From assembly GCA_963721385.1 (NCBI GenBank), contig CAVRJB010000019.1, forward strand, positions 372,001-436,000: 64,000 nucleotides of DNA. The letters run 5' to 3'. The notes beneath the pieces are model-generated. The model was not told the DNA's origin. It ran no database searches and worked only from the letters and a program-made list of their open reading frames with translations. Source of the stretch: DAOMFB01 sp963721385. GTDB lineage: Bacteria > Acidobacteriota > Thermoanaerobaculia > UBA5066. Within the stretch, counting starts at the first letter, position 1; each line of letters opens with the position of its first letter. The position numbers were made by a program, and so were the translations under genes. Below are positions 34,648 through 45,230 of the stretch, in pieces.

Positions 34648-35483
34648 CGCCGATGCAGACGGCGCGGACCGAGCCGGCGTGGGTCCGGCGCCTTCTCGTC
34701 GCCGCGGCGCTCGCGGTCGTCGGCGTCCTGCTCGTCGTGCCGCTGGTCCTCGTTTTCGGGGAGGCGCTGAAGAACGGCCTTCCGGCCTATCTCGCGGCGC
34801 TCGCCGAGCCGGAGGCGGTTGCGGCGCTCCGGCTGACGGCGATCACGGTCGGGATCGTCGTCCCGGTGAACCTCGTGGCCGGCGTTGCGGCGGGCTGGGC
34901 GCTCGGCAAGTTCGACTTCCCGGGCCGGAGTCTCGTCGTCTCCCTCCTCGACCTGCCGATCGCCGTCTCGCCCGTCGTCGCGGGAATGCTCTTCGTCCTC
35001 CTCTTCGGCCGGACGGGCCTCCTCCGGGGGCTGGTCGACGGCCTCGGCCTCGACATCCTCTTCGCCCCGCCGGCGATCGTCCTCGCGACGCTCTTCGTGA
35101 CGTTTCCCTTCGTCGCCCGCGAGCTGATCCCGACGATGCAGTCGCTCGGTAAGGAGGAGGAGGAGGCCGCGCACGTCCTCGGCGCGGGCTTCTTCCAGAT
35201 CCTGCGCCGCGTGTCGCTGCCGAACGCCCTCTGGGGGCTCCTGTACGGCGTCCTCCTCTGCGCGGCGCGGGCGGCGGGAGAGTTCGGCGCCGTGTCGGTC
35301 GTCTCGGGACACATTCGCGGACAGACGAACACCCTCCCTCTCGAGGTCGAGATCCTGTACAACGAATACCGGTACTCCGCCGCGTTCGCCGTCGCCTCTC
35401 TCCTCACCGGCTTCGCCCTCATGACGCTCCTCCTGAAAGCGGTGCTCGAAGCGCGTGTGCGGAGCGAGAGGAGGGCTCTGTGA
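34644..35483 (+). CDS. cysW: Sulfate ABC transporter permease CysW
   Basis: The second channel subunit has 279 residues and six membrane segments. It has an EAA loop (EEEEAAHVLGAGFFQILRRVSLPN) and the CysW-type RAAGEFGAVSVVSGHIRGQTNTLPL. GTG 34644 overlaps the cysT stop. An in-frame ATG three codons later is an alternative start. Its 3' end overlaps cysA by GTGA. Homology to CysT and gene order make the assignment firm. Confidence 0.93.
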   Translation: MTPMQTARTEPAWVRRLLVAAALAVVGVLLVVPLVLVFGEALKNGLPAYLAALAEPEAVAALRLTAITVGIVVPVNLVAGVAAGWALGKFDFPGRSLVVSLLDLPIAVSPVVAGMLFVLLFGRTGLLRGLVDGLGLDILFAPPAIVLATLFVTFPFVARELIPTMQSLGKEEEEAAHVLGAGFFQILRRVSLPNALWGLLYGVLLCAARAAGEFGAVSVVSGHIRGQTNTLPLEVEILYNEYRYSAAFAVASLLTGFALMTLLLKAVLEARVRSERRAL

Positions 35484-36211
35484 GCATCGAAGCCCGCCAC
35501 GTCACGAAGTCGTTCGGCACGTTCGTCGTGCTGACCGACGTCAGCCTCACGATCCCGGACGGGGAGCTCGTCGCCCTCCTCGGCCCGTCCGGTTCGGGCA
35601 AGACGAGCCTCCTCAGGATCATCGCCGGGCTCGAGGCGCCCGACGCCGGCACGATCCTCTTCCACGGCGAGGACACGACCCACCGTGAGGCGCGGGAGCG
35701 CGGCGTGGGGTTCGTCTTCCAGCACTACGCCCTCTTTCGCCGGATGACGGTCTTCGAGAACGTCGCCTTCGGCCTCCGGGTCAAGCCGCGGGAGGCGCGG
35801 CCGCCGGAGGAGGAGATCCGTCGCCGCGTCATGGCCCTCCTCTCCCTCGTCGGCGTCGACTGGCTCCACGACCGGCGGCCGGCCGAGCTTTCGGGCGGCC
35901 AGCGGCAGCGGGTGGCGCTCGCCCGCGCCCTGGCCGTCGAGCCGCGCGTCCTCCTTCTCGACGAGCCGTTCGGCTCCCTCGACGCGAAGGTGCGTCTCGA
36001 GCTGCGGCGGTGGCTCCGGCGATTGCACGACGAGATCCGGCTGACGAGCCTCTTCGTCACGCACGACCAGGAGGAGGCCTTCGAGGTGGCTGACAGGGTC
36101 GTCCTTCTCAACGCCGGCCGCATCGAGCAGGTCGGGACGCCGAAGGAGCTGCTCGAGAGCCCCGTGAGCGCCTTCGTCCGCGACTTCGTCAGGCCCGGCG
36201 CGGCCGGCTGA
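35480..36211 (+). CDS. cysA: Sulfate ABC transporter ATPase CysA, short form
   Basis: This ABC ATPase powers the CysTW channel. Walker A GPSGSGKT is at residues 35-42, the Q loop is in VFQHYALFRRMTV, the signature is LSGGQRQR near 138, Walker B is VLLLDEPFGSLD near 157 and the switch His is in VTHDQEEA. At 243 residues it ends soon after the nucleotide-binding domain. The C-terminal regulatory/TOBE extension of the enterobacterial proteins (about 350-365 residues) is absent, so allosteric control through that part is not expected. GTG 35480 overlaps the cysW stop. Confidence 0.93.
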   Translation: MSIEARHVTKSFGTFVVLTDVSLTIPDGELVALLGPSGSGKTSLLRIIAGLEAPDAGTILFHGEDTTHREARERGVGFVFQHYALFRRMTVFENVAFGLRVKPREARPPEEEIRRRVMALLSLVGVDWLHDRRPAELSGGQRQRVALARALAVEPRVLLLDEPFGSLDAKVRLELRRWLRRLHDEIRLTSLFVTHDQEEAFEVADRVVLLNAGRIEQVGTPKELLESPVSAFVRDFVRPGAAG

Positions 36212-36223
36212 GGCCCCCGCCCC

Positions 36224-36257
36224 TATACTTCCCGGACGTCATGAGATTGCGTCCGGG
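36224..36257 (+). promoter_or_regulatory. Candidate -10 and leader hairpin before the Ser/Thr kinase gene
   Basis: TATACT (36224-36229) would place a transcript start near 36236. An 8-bp inverted repeat CCCGGACG / CGTCCGGG (36231-36257, loop 11) lies at that point. It could be a leader hairpin, an operator, or the end of the sulfate operon. No good -35 is visible. Confidence 0.3.
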
Positions 36258-36266
36258 GCTCCCACC

Positions 36267-38651
36267 GTGACGCCCGTCGGTCCGGGGAAGCGTCTCGGGC
36301 CGTACGAGGTCGTCGCGCCGCTCGGCGCGGGCGGCATGGGCGAGGTCTGGCGGGCGCGGGACACGCGCCTCGAGCGTGACGTGGCGCTGAAGGTGATCGG
36401 GTCCGAGCTTCTCTCCGACGACGCCGCGCGACGCCGGTTCCGCAAGGAGGCCCTCGCCCTCGCGAAGCTGAAGCACGCGCACATCGCCCACATCTACGAC
36501 GTCGTCAGTGAGGATAACGTCGACGCGCTCGTCATGGAGCTGGTGGACGGCGAATCGCTGAGCGACCGGATTCAACGAGGCCCGCTCCCGGAAAGCGAAG
36601 TCATCCGGCTGGGAATTCAGCTCGCCGAGGGGCTTTCGACGGCTCACTCCGGGGGCGTGATCCACTGCGACCTCAAGCCGTCGAACTTGAAGGTGACCCC
36701 GCAGGGGGAGCTGAAGATCCTCGATTTCGGCCTCGCCCATTTCCGCCGGGCCGCGGCGGCCGAGGCGCTGACGGCGGCGGCGACCGAACCCGCGAGCGCA
36801 TTCGAAGTCGCCGGCACCCTGCCGTACATGGCGCCAGAGCAGCTCCGGGCCGAGCCGCTCGACGCACGGACGGACCTCTGGGCGGCCGGTGCGGTCCTCT
36901 GCGAGCTCGTGACCGGGCAGCGGCCGTTCGGCGAGACCGTCGCCGCCCGGCTCACCGATGCGATCCTCCATTCCCAGCCGCCTTCGCTGTCGGCTCCGAC
37001 CCCGGGGATGTCGGCCGGCCTCACGAAGATTCTTCGAAGGTGCCTGGAAAAGAGCCCGGAGGATCGATATCAGACGGCGGCGGCGCTTCGGGCGGATCTC
37101 GAAGGGCTCGTCGCGCGCGCGGCGCCTCTCCCCGCGGCGGCTTCCTCGGGCACCGGGGCGTGGAGCCGCCGCCGGATCGCCGTCACGGGGGGACTTTCTC
37201 GTCATCGGCATCGTCGCCCTTGCGGCTCTCTGGCGGGGCGGATGGCTCCGGGGCGGAACTGGCGGGCAGCCGGATCGACTCCCTTGCCGTCCTTCCCCTC
37301 TCGAACCTCTCGAAGGACCCGGCACAGGAGTACTTCGCCGACGGGATGACCGAGGCGTTGATCGCGGAGCTGTCGCGGATCCGGGCGCTCAAGGTGATCT
37401 CCCGAACATCGGTGATGCAGTACAAGAACGCGATGAAACCGCTCCCGGAGATCGCCCGGGCCCTTGGCGTGAAGGGCGTCGTCGAGGGGTCGGTGATGAG
37501 GGAGGGGGACAGCGTCCGGATCACGGTCCAGCTCATCGAAGCCGACTCGGACCGGCACCTCTGGGCGGAAAGCTACACGCGCGACCTGAAGAACGTTCTC
37601 GCGCTGCAGAGCGAAGTCGCTTCCGCCATCGCCCGCGAGGTCCGCGTCGCCGTGACGCCCGAGGAGGCGCAGCGACTCGCGGCGGCGCGACCCGTCGACC
37701 CGGAGGCTCACCGGCAGGTCCTCATCGGCTCCTACGCCATGTCGCAGGCGCTGACGCAGCGGGCCGGAATCGAGAAGGGGATCGAGCATTTCCGGAAGGC
37801 CATCGAGATCGACCCGGGCTTCGCCCTCGCCCATACGCGCCTTGCCGGCGGGTTGAGACTGGCTGGGAGGCGCGGGCTACCGGGCGACGCGCGACGCCTG
37901 CGCCGAGGCCCGCGCCGAGACGGAGAAGGCCCTCACGCTGGATCCCCATCAGGCCGAGGCGCTCGCCCTGCTGGCCGAACTCCTCCAGTCGTGCGAATTC
38001 GACTGGGCCGGGGCCGAACGGGACTACCGCCGCGCGCTGGAGCTCTCGCCCGGCTCGACCGTTGCCCGCTTCGGTCTGTCGAATCTCCTGAGCATTCTCG
38101 GGAGGCACGAGGAGGCGCTCGAACAGATCCTGATGGCCGAGCAGCTCGATCCCCTTTCGCAGCAGATCGGCGTTTACCACGGGCAGCGCCTGGCGTTCGC
38201 CCGCCGCGATGACGAGGCCGTCCGACAGTTCCGGAAGGTGCTCTCGGTCTACCCGGATTCCGTCTTCTCGAAGTGGGCGCTCGCCAATACGCTCACGAGC
38301 ATGAAACGCTACGACGAGGCGATCGAGACCTACCTCTCACGGAAAGTTCCGAATCCCGGCGCCAACTTCGCTCTCGGCCTGACGTACGGTCTCGCGGGAC
38401 GGAAGGTCGAGGCGCGCAAAGTGCTCGAGTTCCTTCTCGAAAAGCGTAAAACGCAATACATCCCGCCGACCGAGATCGCCGTCATCTACGCAGGCCTCGG
38501 CGAGAGGGACACGGCCTTCGGGTTGCTCGAGCGCGCCTACGAAGAGCGGGCGTTCCTCATCGACTCGGTCAAGGTGAACCCGCTTTTCGACGTCTTCCGG
38601 GGCGACCCACGGTTCGACGCCCTGCTCAAGAAGATGAACTACCCGAAGTAA
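36267..38651 (+). CDS. Ser/Thr protein kinase with TM segment, TolB-like and TPR region; three single-base shifts
   Basis: The kinase domain (residues 1-280) has the glycine loop GAGGMGEV at 20-27, Lys42, HCDLKPSN at 133-140 (HCD instead of HRD), DFG at 153-155 and APEQL. Beyond the domain the frame changes. A G6 run near 37187-37192 shifts into a membrane helix (FLVIGIVALAALW). A second shift within about 37210-37265 enters the TolB-like region (AVLPLSNLSKDPAQEYFADGMTEAL). A third near 37850 enters TPR repeats that run to the stop (CAEARAETEKALTLDPHQAEAL). All three behave as one extra base, giving about 793 residues once corrected. The start is GTG 36267. Its input and targets are unknown. 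The 3' end overlaps folP by 26 bases. Confidence 0.85.
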
Positions 38652-39534
38652 GGTCGGCGCCCCGCCAGCCGCCGGCCCGAGCGAGAACGGCGAGAAGACG
38701 GAGCGTCTCTTCGACGTCGTGGACGCGCAGCAGAAGAGGGTGCGCTGCGGCGGCGCGGGTGGCGACGGCCGCGGCGCCGAGCGACTCGGAGAGCCGGTCC
38801 GACGGCGGCCGACCGGAGATCGAGCCGAGGAACGCCTTCCGCGACGCGCCGACGACGAGCGGTGTACCGGGCGGCGCGACTTCAGCGAGCCGAGACAGCA
38901 GCTCGAAGTTCTGGTCCGTGTTCTTTCCGAAGCCGAGGCCGGGGTCGAGGAGGATCTTGTCTGCCTGAATTCCGAAGGACATCGCGCGGGCACGGGCCGC
39001 GCTCAGATCTGCGGCCACCTCGGCGACCACATCGGTGAAAGAGGATTCTTCGAAGGTGGTCGAAGGCGTGCCGCGGCAATGGTTGAGCACGAGGGCGGCG
39101 CCGCGGCTCGCGATGAGATCGAGGAGATCCTCCGGGACGTCGAGGCCCGTCACGACGTTCACGACGTCCGCCCCCGCGTCGAGGGCGCCGCGCGCCACCG
39201 ACGCGCGCCTCGTGTCGATCGAGATTGGAAGGGACGGCCGCAATCCGCGGAGGCGCAAGATTACGGGAAGAACGCGTCCTTCTTCCTCATTCGAAGAAAT
39301 CTCTCGTGCGCCCTCTCCGTATGCCCGGCCTCTGGGCCGCGTGCTTTCGCCTCCGATGTCGACGATCGACACCCCGAGGTCTGCGAACCGGGCTCCTTCT
39401 CCGGCAGCCTCTTCCGCGGAGCCGAACCGCCCGCCGTCCGAGAAGGAGTCGGGCGTGACGTTCAGGATCGCCATCACGCCGGGACCGGGGCTCGTCGCGA
39501 CGTACGCGCCCCGACGAAAGAGGGCAGGCGCCAC
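38626..39534 (-). CDS. folP: Dihydropteroate synthase FolP
   Basis: FolP condenses p-aminobenzoate with dihydropterin pyrophosphate in folate synthesis. The 302-residue protein shows the family motifs ILNVTPDSFSDGG, DIGGESTRP, ISIDTRRASVARGAL and DPGLGFGKNTDQN, followed by GASRKAFLG and the C-terminal RVHDV. GTG 39534 starts 12 bases after the stop of the first OmpA-type gene on the same strand. It belongs to the tilS-hpt-ftsH-folP neighbourhood, here separated from ftsH by two OmpA genes. Its 3' end overlaps the convergent kinase gene. Confidence 0.95.
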   Translation of the reverse strand: MAPALFRRGAYVATSPGPGVMAILNVTPDSFSDGGRFGSAEEAAGEGARFADLGVSIVDIGGESTRPRGRAYGEGAREISSNEEEGRVLPVILRLRGLRPSLPISIDTRRASVARGALDAGADVVNVVTGLDVPEDLLDLIASRGAALVLNHCRGTPSTTFEESSFTDVVAEVAADLSAARARAMSFGIQADKILLDPGLGFGKNTDQNFELLSRLAEVAPPGTPLVVGASRKAFLGSISGRPPSDRLSESLGAAAVATRAAAAHPLLLRVHDVEETLRLLAVLARAGGWRGADLTSGSSSS

Positions 39535-39546
39535 TCCACGCGGCAG

Positions 39547-41001
39547 CTACCGGGGCGGGGCGGAGGCCGCCTCGACGCCGCCCGGAGTCGCCTCGATCTG
39601 GCCTTCGCCGAGCGTGATCTCGACCCGGCGGTTCTTCGCGCGACCCGATGCGGTGTCGTTCGATGCCACCGGGTTGGCCGGTCCGTAGCCGCCGTACGTC
39701 ATCCGGCCGGCGGAGACTCCCTGCTCCTCGAGGAAATCGCGGACGGCCTTCGCTCGTGCGGCCGAGAGCTTCCGGTTCGTCTCCTCGGAGCCGGTCGAAT
39801 CGGTGAAGCCCTCGATCCGGATGTTCTGGTCGGGGAGCATCAGCAGCACGCCCGCGAGCTTGCCCAGTGCGACCTGCGTCGACGTCTTCAGCGTCGCCTG
39901 GCCGACGTCGAAGGAGATGTCGCCGAGGCTCATCATCATTCCCCGCCCCGTCTTCGAGAACGACGAGACGCGATCGAGCGCTCCGCCAAGCCGCTTGGCG
40001 AGGGCGTCTCTCTCGGCCTCCAGGTCGGCCCGCTGCTTTTCCAGCGCGGCCTTTTCCATCGCCAGCGCATTCCGCTCGGCGGCGATCTGGTCGATCTGCG
40101 ACTTGAGCCCTGCGGCCGTCGCCTCGCCTTCCTGCTTCGTCACGGCGACTTTCTGCTCGAGGGCCGCTTTCTCGGCGGCGGTTTTCGCCTCCTGCGCAGC
40201 CTTTTCGGCGGCGGTCTTTGCCGCCGCGGCGGCCTTGTTCGTGTCCCGGATCGCCTCGCTCGCGAGAGAGGAGGCGCGCCGGCTGTAGTCCTCGACGGCG
40301 CTCCGGCTCCCGCCCCGCGCCGAGTTCGCGGCTTGTGCGAGGGCGACGGAGGCTTCCTGCATGGCCTTGGGGTTGACGTCCGAGGCCTTCAAGTTCCGGG
40401 CGATCTCCAGGATCTTCTGGGCCTGCGCGAGGGAGACGGGGTCCTTCGACGTCCAGGACATGTTGGAGATCGTCGGGTTGTTCGCCTTCGGTGCCGGTCC
40501 GAGACCTGAGAAGGCGAACGGCGTCGCGGGGGCGGCCTTCGAGTCCGGTGCGCCCGAGGCGAAAACGACGAGCTCCGACGGGCCGGTGACGCCGGGGTAC
40601 GACTCGGCGGTCACGAGGAGGCCGAAAGCCTTCTGACCCGTCTGAAAGGTGGCGCTCCCGGAGTCGTCGCGGACCGGAAGCTCGCCGAGGTTCTCGACGA
40701 GGCCGTCGCGCGTGACGGCCCAGAGAACGTACGTCGTCACGTCGCCGCCGAAGAGGAGCGCGGGTTGCAGCTTCTTCCAGGAGGCCTCGACCCGGACCTG
40801 CGTGTCGATCGCCTTCACGGTGGCCTCGGCGCGGGCTTCCTTCGAGGCGCGCTCGGTCGGGGCGAGCGTGACGTCGACGCTCCGGTCCGGCCAGAGGGCC
40901 GAGGTCAGCCTGATTTCGGCCGCCTTAACGGCGGGGGCGGCTGCTGCGAAGCCGAGCGCGAGAGTGAACGCGAACCGGGAAGACGCTGTATGAATTCTCA
41001 C
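39547..41001 (-). CDS. OmpA-domain outer membrane/periplasmic protein, first of a tandem pair
   Basis: After a signal peptide, residues 28-170 form a domain shared with the next gene (LTSALWPDRSVDV, GGDVTTYVLWAVTRDGLVENLGEL). A long Ala/Lys/Glu-rich coiled coil follows at about 200-340, and an OmpA-type peptidoglycan-binding domain at about 350-465 (FDVGQATLKTS, RIEGFTDSTGSEETNRKLSAARA, GYGPANPVASNDT, AKNRRVEITL). It probably tethers the envelope to peptidoglycan. GTG 41001 has an AAGGGGGA ribosome site. It is about 102 bases downstream of its paralogue, with a strong terminator between them, and 12 bases upstream of folP. Confidence 0.88.
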   Translation of the reverse strand: MRIHTASSRFAFTLALGFAAAAPAVKAAEIRLTSALWPDRSVDVTLAPTERASKEARAEATVKAIDTQVRVEASWKKLQPALLFGGDVTTYVLWAVTRDGLVENLGELPVRDDSGSATFQTGQKAFGLLVTAESYPGVTGPSELVVFASGAPDSKAAPATPFAFSGLGPAPKANNPTISNMSWTSKDPVSLAQAQKILEIARNLKASDVNPKAMQEASVALAQAANSARGGSRSAVEDYSRRASSLASEAIRDTNKAAAAAKTAAEKAAQEAKTAAEKAALEQKVAVTKQEGEATAAGLKSQIDQIAAERNALAMEKAALEKQRADLEAERDALAKRLGGALDRVSSFSKTGRGMMMSLGDISFDVGQATLKTSTQVALGKLAGVLLMLPDQNIRIEGFTDSTGSEETNRKLSAARAKAVRDFLEEQGVSAGRMTYGGYGPANPVASNDTASGRAKNRRVEITLGEGQIEATPGGVEAASAPPR

Positions 41002-41045
41002 GGGCGGTCCCCCTTCTGTTCTTCCCCGACTCTATCGCGACCCGG

Positions 41046-41080
41046 GAAAAGGGAAACGGGGCCGCTTTCGCGGCCCCGTT
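41046..41080 (-). terminator. Intrinsic terminator between the two OmpA-type genes
   Basis: On the minus strand, after the 41104 stop, an 11-bp perfect stem AACGGGGCCGC / GCGGCCCCGTT closes on a GAAA tetraloop (41055-41080) and is followed by the T/C-rich tract TTTCCCTTTTCCC. It should end most transcripts of the upstream OmpA-type gene. Confidence 0.75.
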
Positions 41081-41103
41081 CGATCGAATCGAGAGTTGCC
41101 GGG

Positions 41104-42543
41104 TTACTTCGTCTTGGCGGGAGCGGACTTCTTCGCCGCCGGCTTGGCCGGAGCCTCCGGAGCGGTGTAGCCGCCCGGCGTCGGGGCGATGACGCCGCGG
41201 GCGAAGGTGATCTCGACGCGCCGGTTCTGCGCGCGCCCGGCGGCCGTGGCGTTGTCTCCGACCGGGTTGGCCGGGCCGTAGCCGGCGTGGGCCATCCGGG
41301 CCGCGTCGATCTTCATCGTGATCAGGTAGTCGTAGACGCTCTTGGCGCGGTTCGCCGAGAGGACCTTGTTCGTCTCGGCCGAGCCGGTCGAGTCGGTGAA
41401 GCCCTCGACCCGGAGGTTCACGTCGGGGAGCATCAGGAGGACGCCCGACAGCTTGGCGAGCGACTCGCGCGCGCCCGGCTTCAGCGTCGCCTTGCCGACG
41501 TCGAAGAGGACGTCGCCGAGGTCCATGACGATGCCGCGGGCGCTCTCCCGGACGGTCATGATCTGGGAGAGGGCGCCGCCGAGCCGCGCCTCGAGCGCGT
41601 CGCGCTCGGCCTTGAGCGCGGCCTTGTCGGCCTCGAGCTTCCTCTTGTCGGCCGCGAGCTGATCCTTCTCCGCGGTCGTCACAGCGAGGCCGGTCTCGAG
41701 AGCGGCCTTCTCGGCGGCCTTGCGGGCGGCCTCTTCAGCCAGCATCCTCTCGTAATCATTCCGGACGGTGAGGCGGATCGCCTCGGCGGCCTGCGTCTCG
41801 GCGCGGGAGGCATAGTCCCTCACGACGCTGCTGCTGCCGCCCTTGGCGCTCGAGTTCTGCGCCTGCTCCAGCGCCGTCTTCGCGGCGTTGAAGCTCGCGA
41901 CCGCCCCAGGATCGAGCTTGATGTTCCCGCCCAGTTCGACGAGCTTCCGGGCCTTCATCAGCTCGATCGGCTCGCCACCGGGGATGAACTTGAGGGTCTT
42001 GATCGAGGGGTTCCCCGGAAGGACGAGGCCCTGGTAGACGGCGTTGCCGAAGCGGCTGAAGGTGAAGGGCGTCGCCTTCGCCTCGGGCTTGTTCGGCATG
42101 CCGGACTTGAGGACGACGAGCGTCGAGACCTGCGCGACGCCGGAGACCGGTTCCGCAGTGACCATCATCGCGAAGTTGCGCTGGCCGGTGGAGAACTTCT
42201 GCGAGCCCTTCGGGTCGACCACATTGAGGGCGCCGAGGTTCTCGAAGACGCCGTCCTTGGTGATCGCCCAGACCGAGTAGGTGGTGATGTCGCCCGCGAA
42301 CATGATCGCCGGCTGCATCTCCTTGTAGCTGATCTCGATCTGGGACTGGCCGTTCTTGAACTCGACCTCGGCCGTGACCTTGGCGGCCGCCGGGCCGATC
42401 TCGGTGACGACGAACGGGACGTCGATCGACTTCCGCTCGGGGTAGAGGACGGAGGTGAGCTGGACGTCCGCCGCGGAGGCGACGGTGGCCGAAGCCAGCA
42501 GGACGAGGAGCGTCAGCGCTCCCATAAGGGTGATTCGTTTCAT
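41104..42543 (-). CDS. OmpA-domain outer membrane/periplasmic protein, second of a tandem pair
   Basis: A 479-residue paralogue of its downstream neighbour has the same order: signal peptide (MKRITLMGALTLLVLLASAT), N-terminal shared domain with AGDITTYSVWAITKDGVFENLGAL, a Lys/Glu/Ala coiled coil at about 245-335 and an OmpA domain (FDVGKATLKPG, RVEGFTDSTGSAETNKVLSANRA, AQNRRVEITF). The Ala/Lys/Pro-rich C-terminus is unlike the paralogue. The start is ATG 42543, preceded by AAAGGA; an in-frame ATG at 42573 would prepend ten residues before the signal peptide and is unlikely. It has its own promoter at 42610-42638. Confidence 0.9.
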   Translation of the reverse strand: MKRITLMGALTLLVLLASATVASAADVQLTSVLYPERKSIDVPFVVTEIGPAAAKVTAEVEFKNGQSQIEISYKEMQPAIMFAGDITTYSVWAITKDGVFENLGALNVVDPKGSQKFSTGQRNFAMMVTAEPVSGVAQVSTLVVLKSGMPNKPEAKATPFTFSRFGNAVYQGLVLPGNPSIKTLKFIPGGEPIELMKARKLVELGGNIKLDPGAVASFNAAKTALEQAQNSSAKGGSSSVVRDYASRAETQAAEAIRLTVRNDYERMLAEEAARKAAEKAALETGLAVTTAEKDQLAADKRKLEADKAALKAERDALEARLGGALSQIMTVRESARGIVMDLGDVLFDVGKATLKPGARESLAKLSGVLLMLPDVNLRVEGFTDSTGSAETNKVLSANRAKSVYDYLITMKIDAARMAHAGYGPANPVGDNATAAGRAQNRRVEITFARGVIAPTPGGYTAPEAPAKPAAKKSAPAKTK

Positions 42544-42609
42544 CGGGATTCCTTTCTGTTGGGGAAAGGGCATGGGAATGCCCCTCGATTCAGGTCGAAG
42601 ACCGCAGGG

Positions 42610-42638
42610 AGTCTAGCGCAACCCCTCTCCGCTGTCAG
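42610..42638 (-). promoter_or_regulatory. Sigma-70-type promoter of the OmpA-type gene at 41104-42543
   Basis: On the minus strand CTGACA (42633-42638) and TAGACT (42610-42615) are 17 bases apart, five of six and four of six matches to the housekeeping consensus. The predicted start near 42603 gives a leader of about 60 bases. The OmpA-type gene is thus likely to be transcribed independently of ftsH. Confidence 0.6.
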
Positions 42639-42695
42639 CCGCCGGCCGGATCTTCGGGATGTCGGGCCCTTTTCGGGGACGAACGCCGATCCGGG

Positions 42696-44624
<1,929 letters not shown>

Positions 44625-44666
44625 GGTCTCTCCCGCTCTCTTATACGCCCGGACCGGCCCGCCGGT

Positions 44667-45230
44667 TCAGCCACGGCGTCCGCCGGAGCCCTCGCCGGCC
44701 TCGAAGGGCGCCTCGCCCTCGGTCCGAACCTGCGCGATGAACGGCAGGTTTCCCCCCTCGCCCTGGTACTCCATCCCGTAGCCGACGAGGATTCCCTCCT
44801 CGGACGGGAAGAGGACGTAGTCGACGAGGAGCGAGCTCTTCCTCTCCTGCGGACGGTCCACGACCGCCGCGAAACGGATGGAGCGCGGCTGTAGCTCCTT
44901 GAGCTGGTTCATCAGGTAGGTCTCGATGACGCCACTTCGCGTCACGTCCTTCAGGATGATGACGTTGGCGTCCCGGACGTTGAAGGAGGCGATGAAGTCG
45001 AGGTTCGTGATCTCCTCGTCGTCCCCCTTCCTGATGACGTCGATGTACTCGATTCGGAGCGGCTTCGGGATCGCCCGGCCAAGGTCGGCCACAAAAAAGC
45101 CGGCCCCCTTCAGGATGGCGATCAGGACGATCGGGCCGTTTCGGTAATCGAACGCGATCCGGCGCCCGATGTCCGCGATCCGGCGGGCGATGTCGCCCGG
45201 CAGATAGCGCTCGTCGTATGCCAGCGTCAC
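44667..45230 (-). CDS. Hypoxanthine phosphoribosyltransferase-like protein with altered PRPP loop
   Basis: By position (tilS-hpt-ftsH) and fold this is the hpt product, which salvages hypoxanthine/guanine with PRPP. The 187-residue protein has the family features ILKGAGFFVADL, the flexible-loop region, and VGYGMEYQGEGGNLPFI at the end. The PRPP loop, usually VEDIxDTGxT, reads LKDVTRSGVI at about residues 93-102. The first acidic residue is replaced by Lys and the threonine-rich end is changed, so activity or substrate may differ. GTG 45230 overlaps the tilS stop by GTGA. Confidence 0.85.
   Translation of the reverse strand: MTLAYDERYLPGDIARRIADIGRRIAFDYRNGPIVLIAILKGAGFFVADLGRAIPKPLRIEYIDVIRKGDDEEITNLDFIASFNVRDANVIILKDVTRSGVIETYLMNQLKELQPRSIRFAAVVDRPQERKSSLLVDYVLFPSEEGILVGYGMEYQGEGGNLPFIAQVRTEGEAPFEAGEGSGGRRG

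Noticed and set aside
36241..36270. ATG at 36241 as a leaderless start for the kinase
   Set aside because: Its frame ends after nine codons, and its distance from TATACT is 11 bases, unlike the six seen elsewhere.
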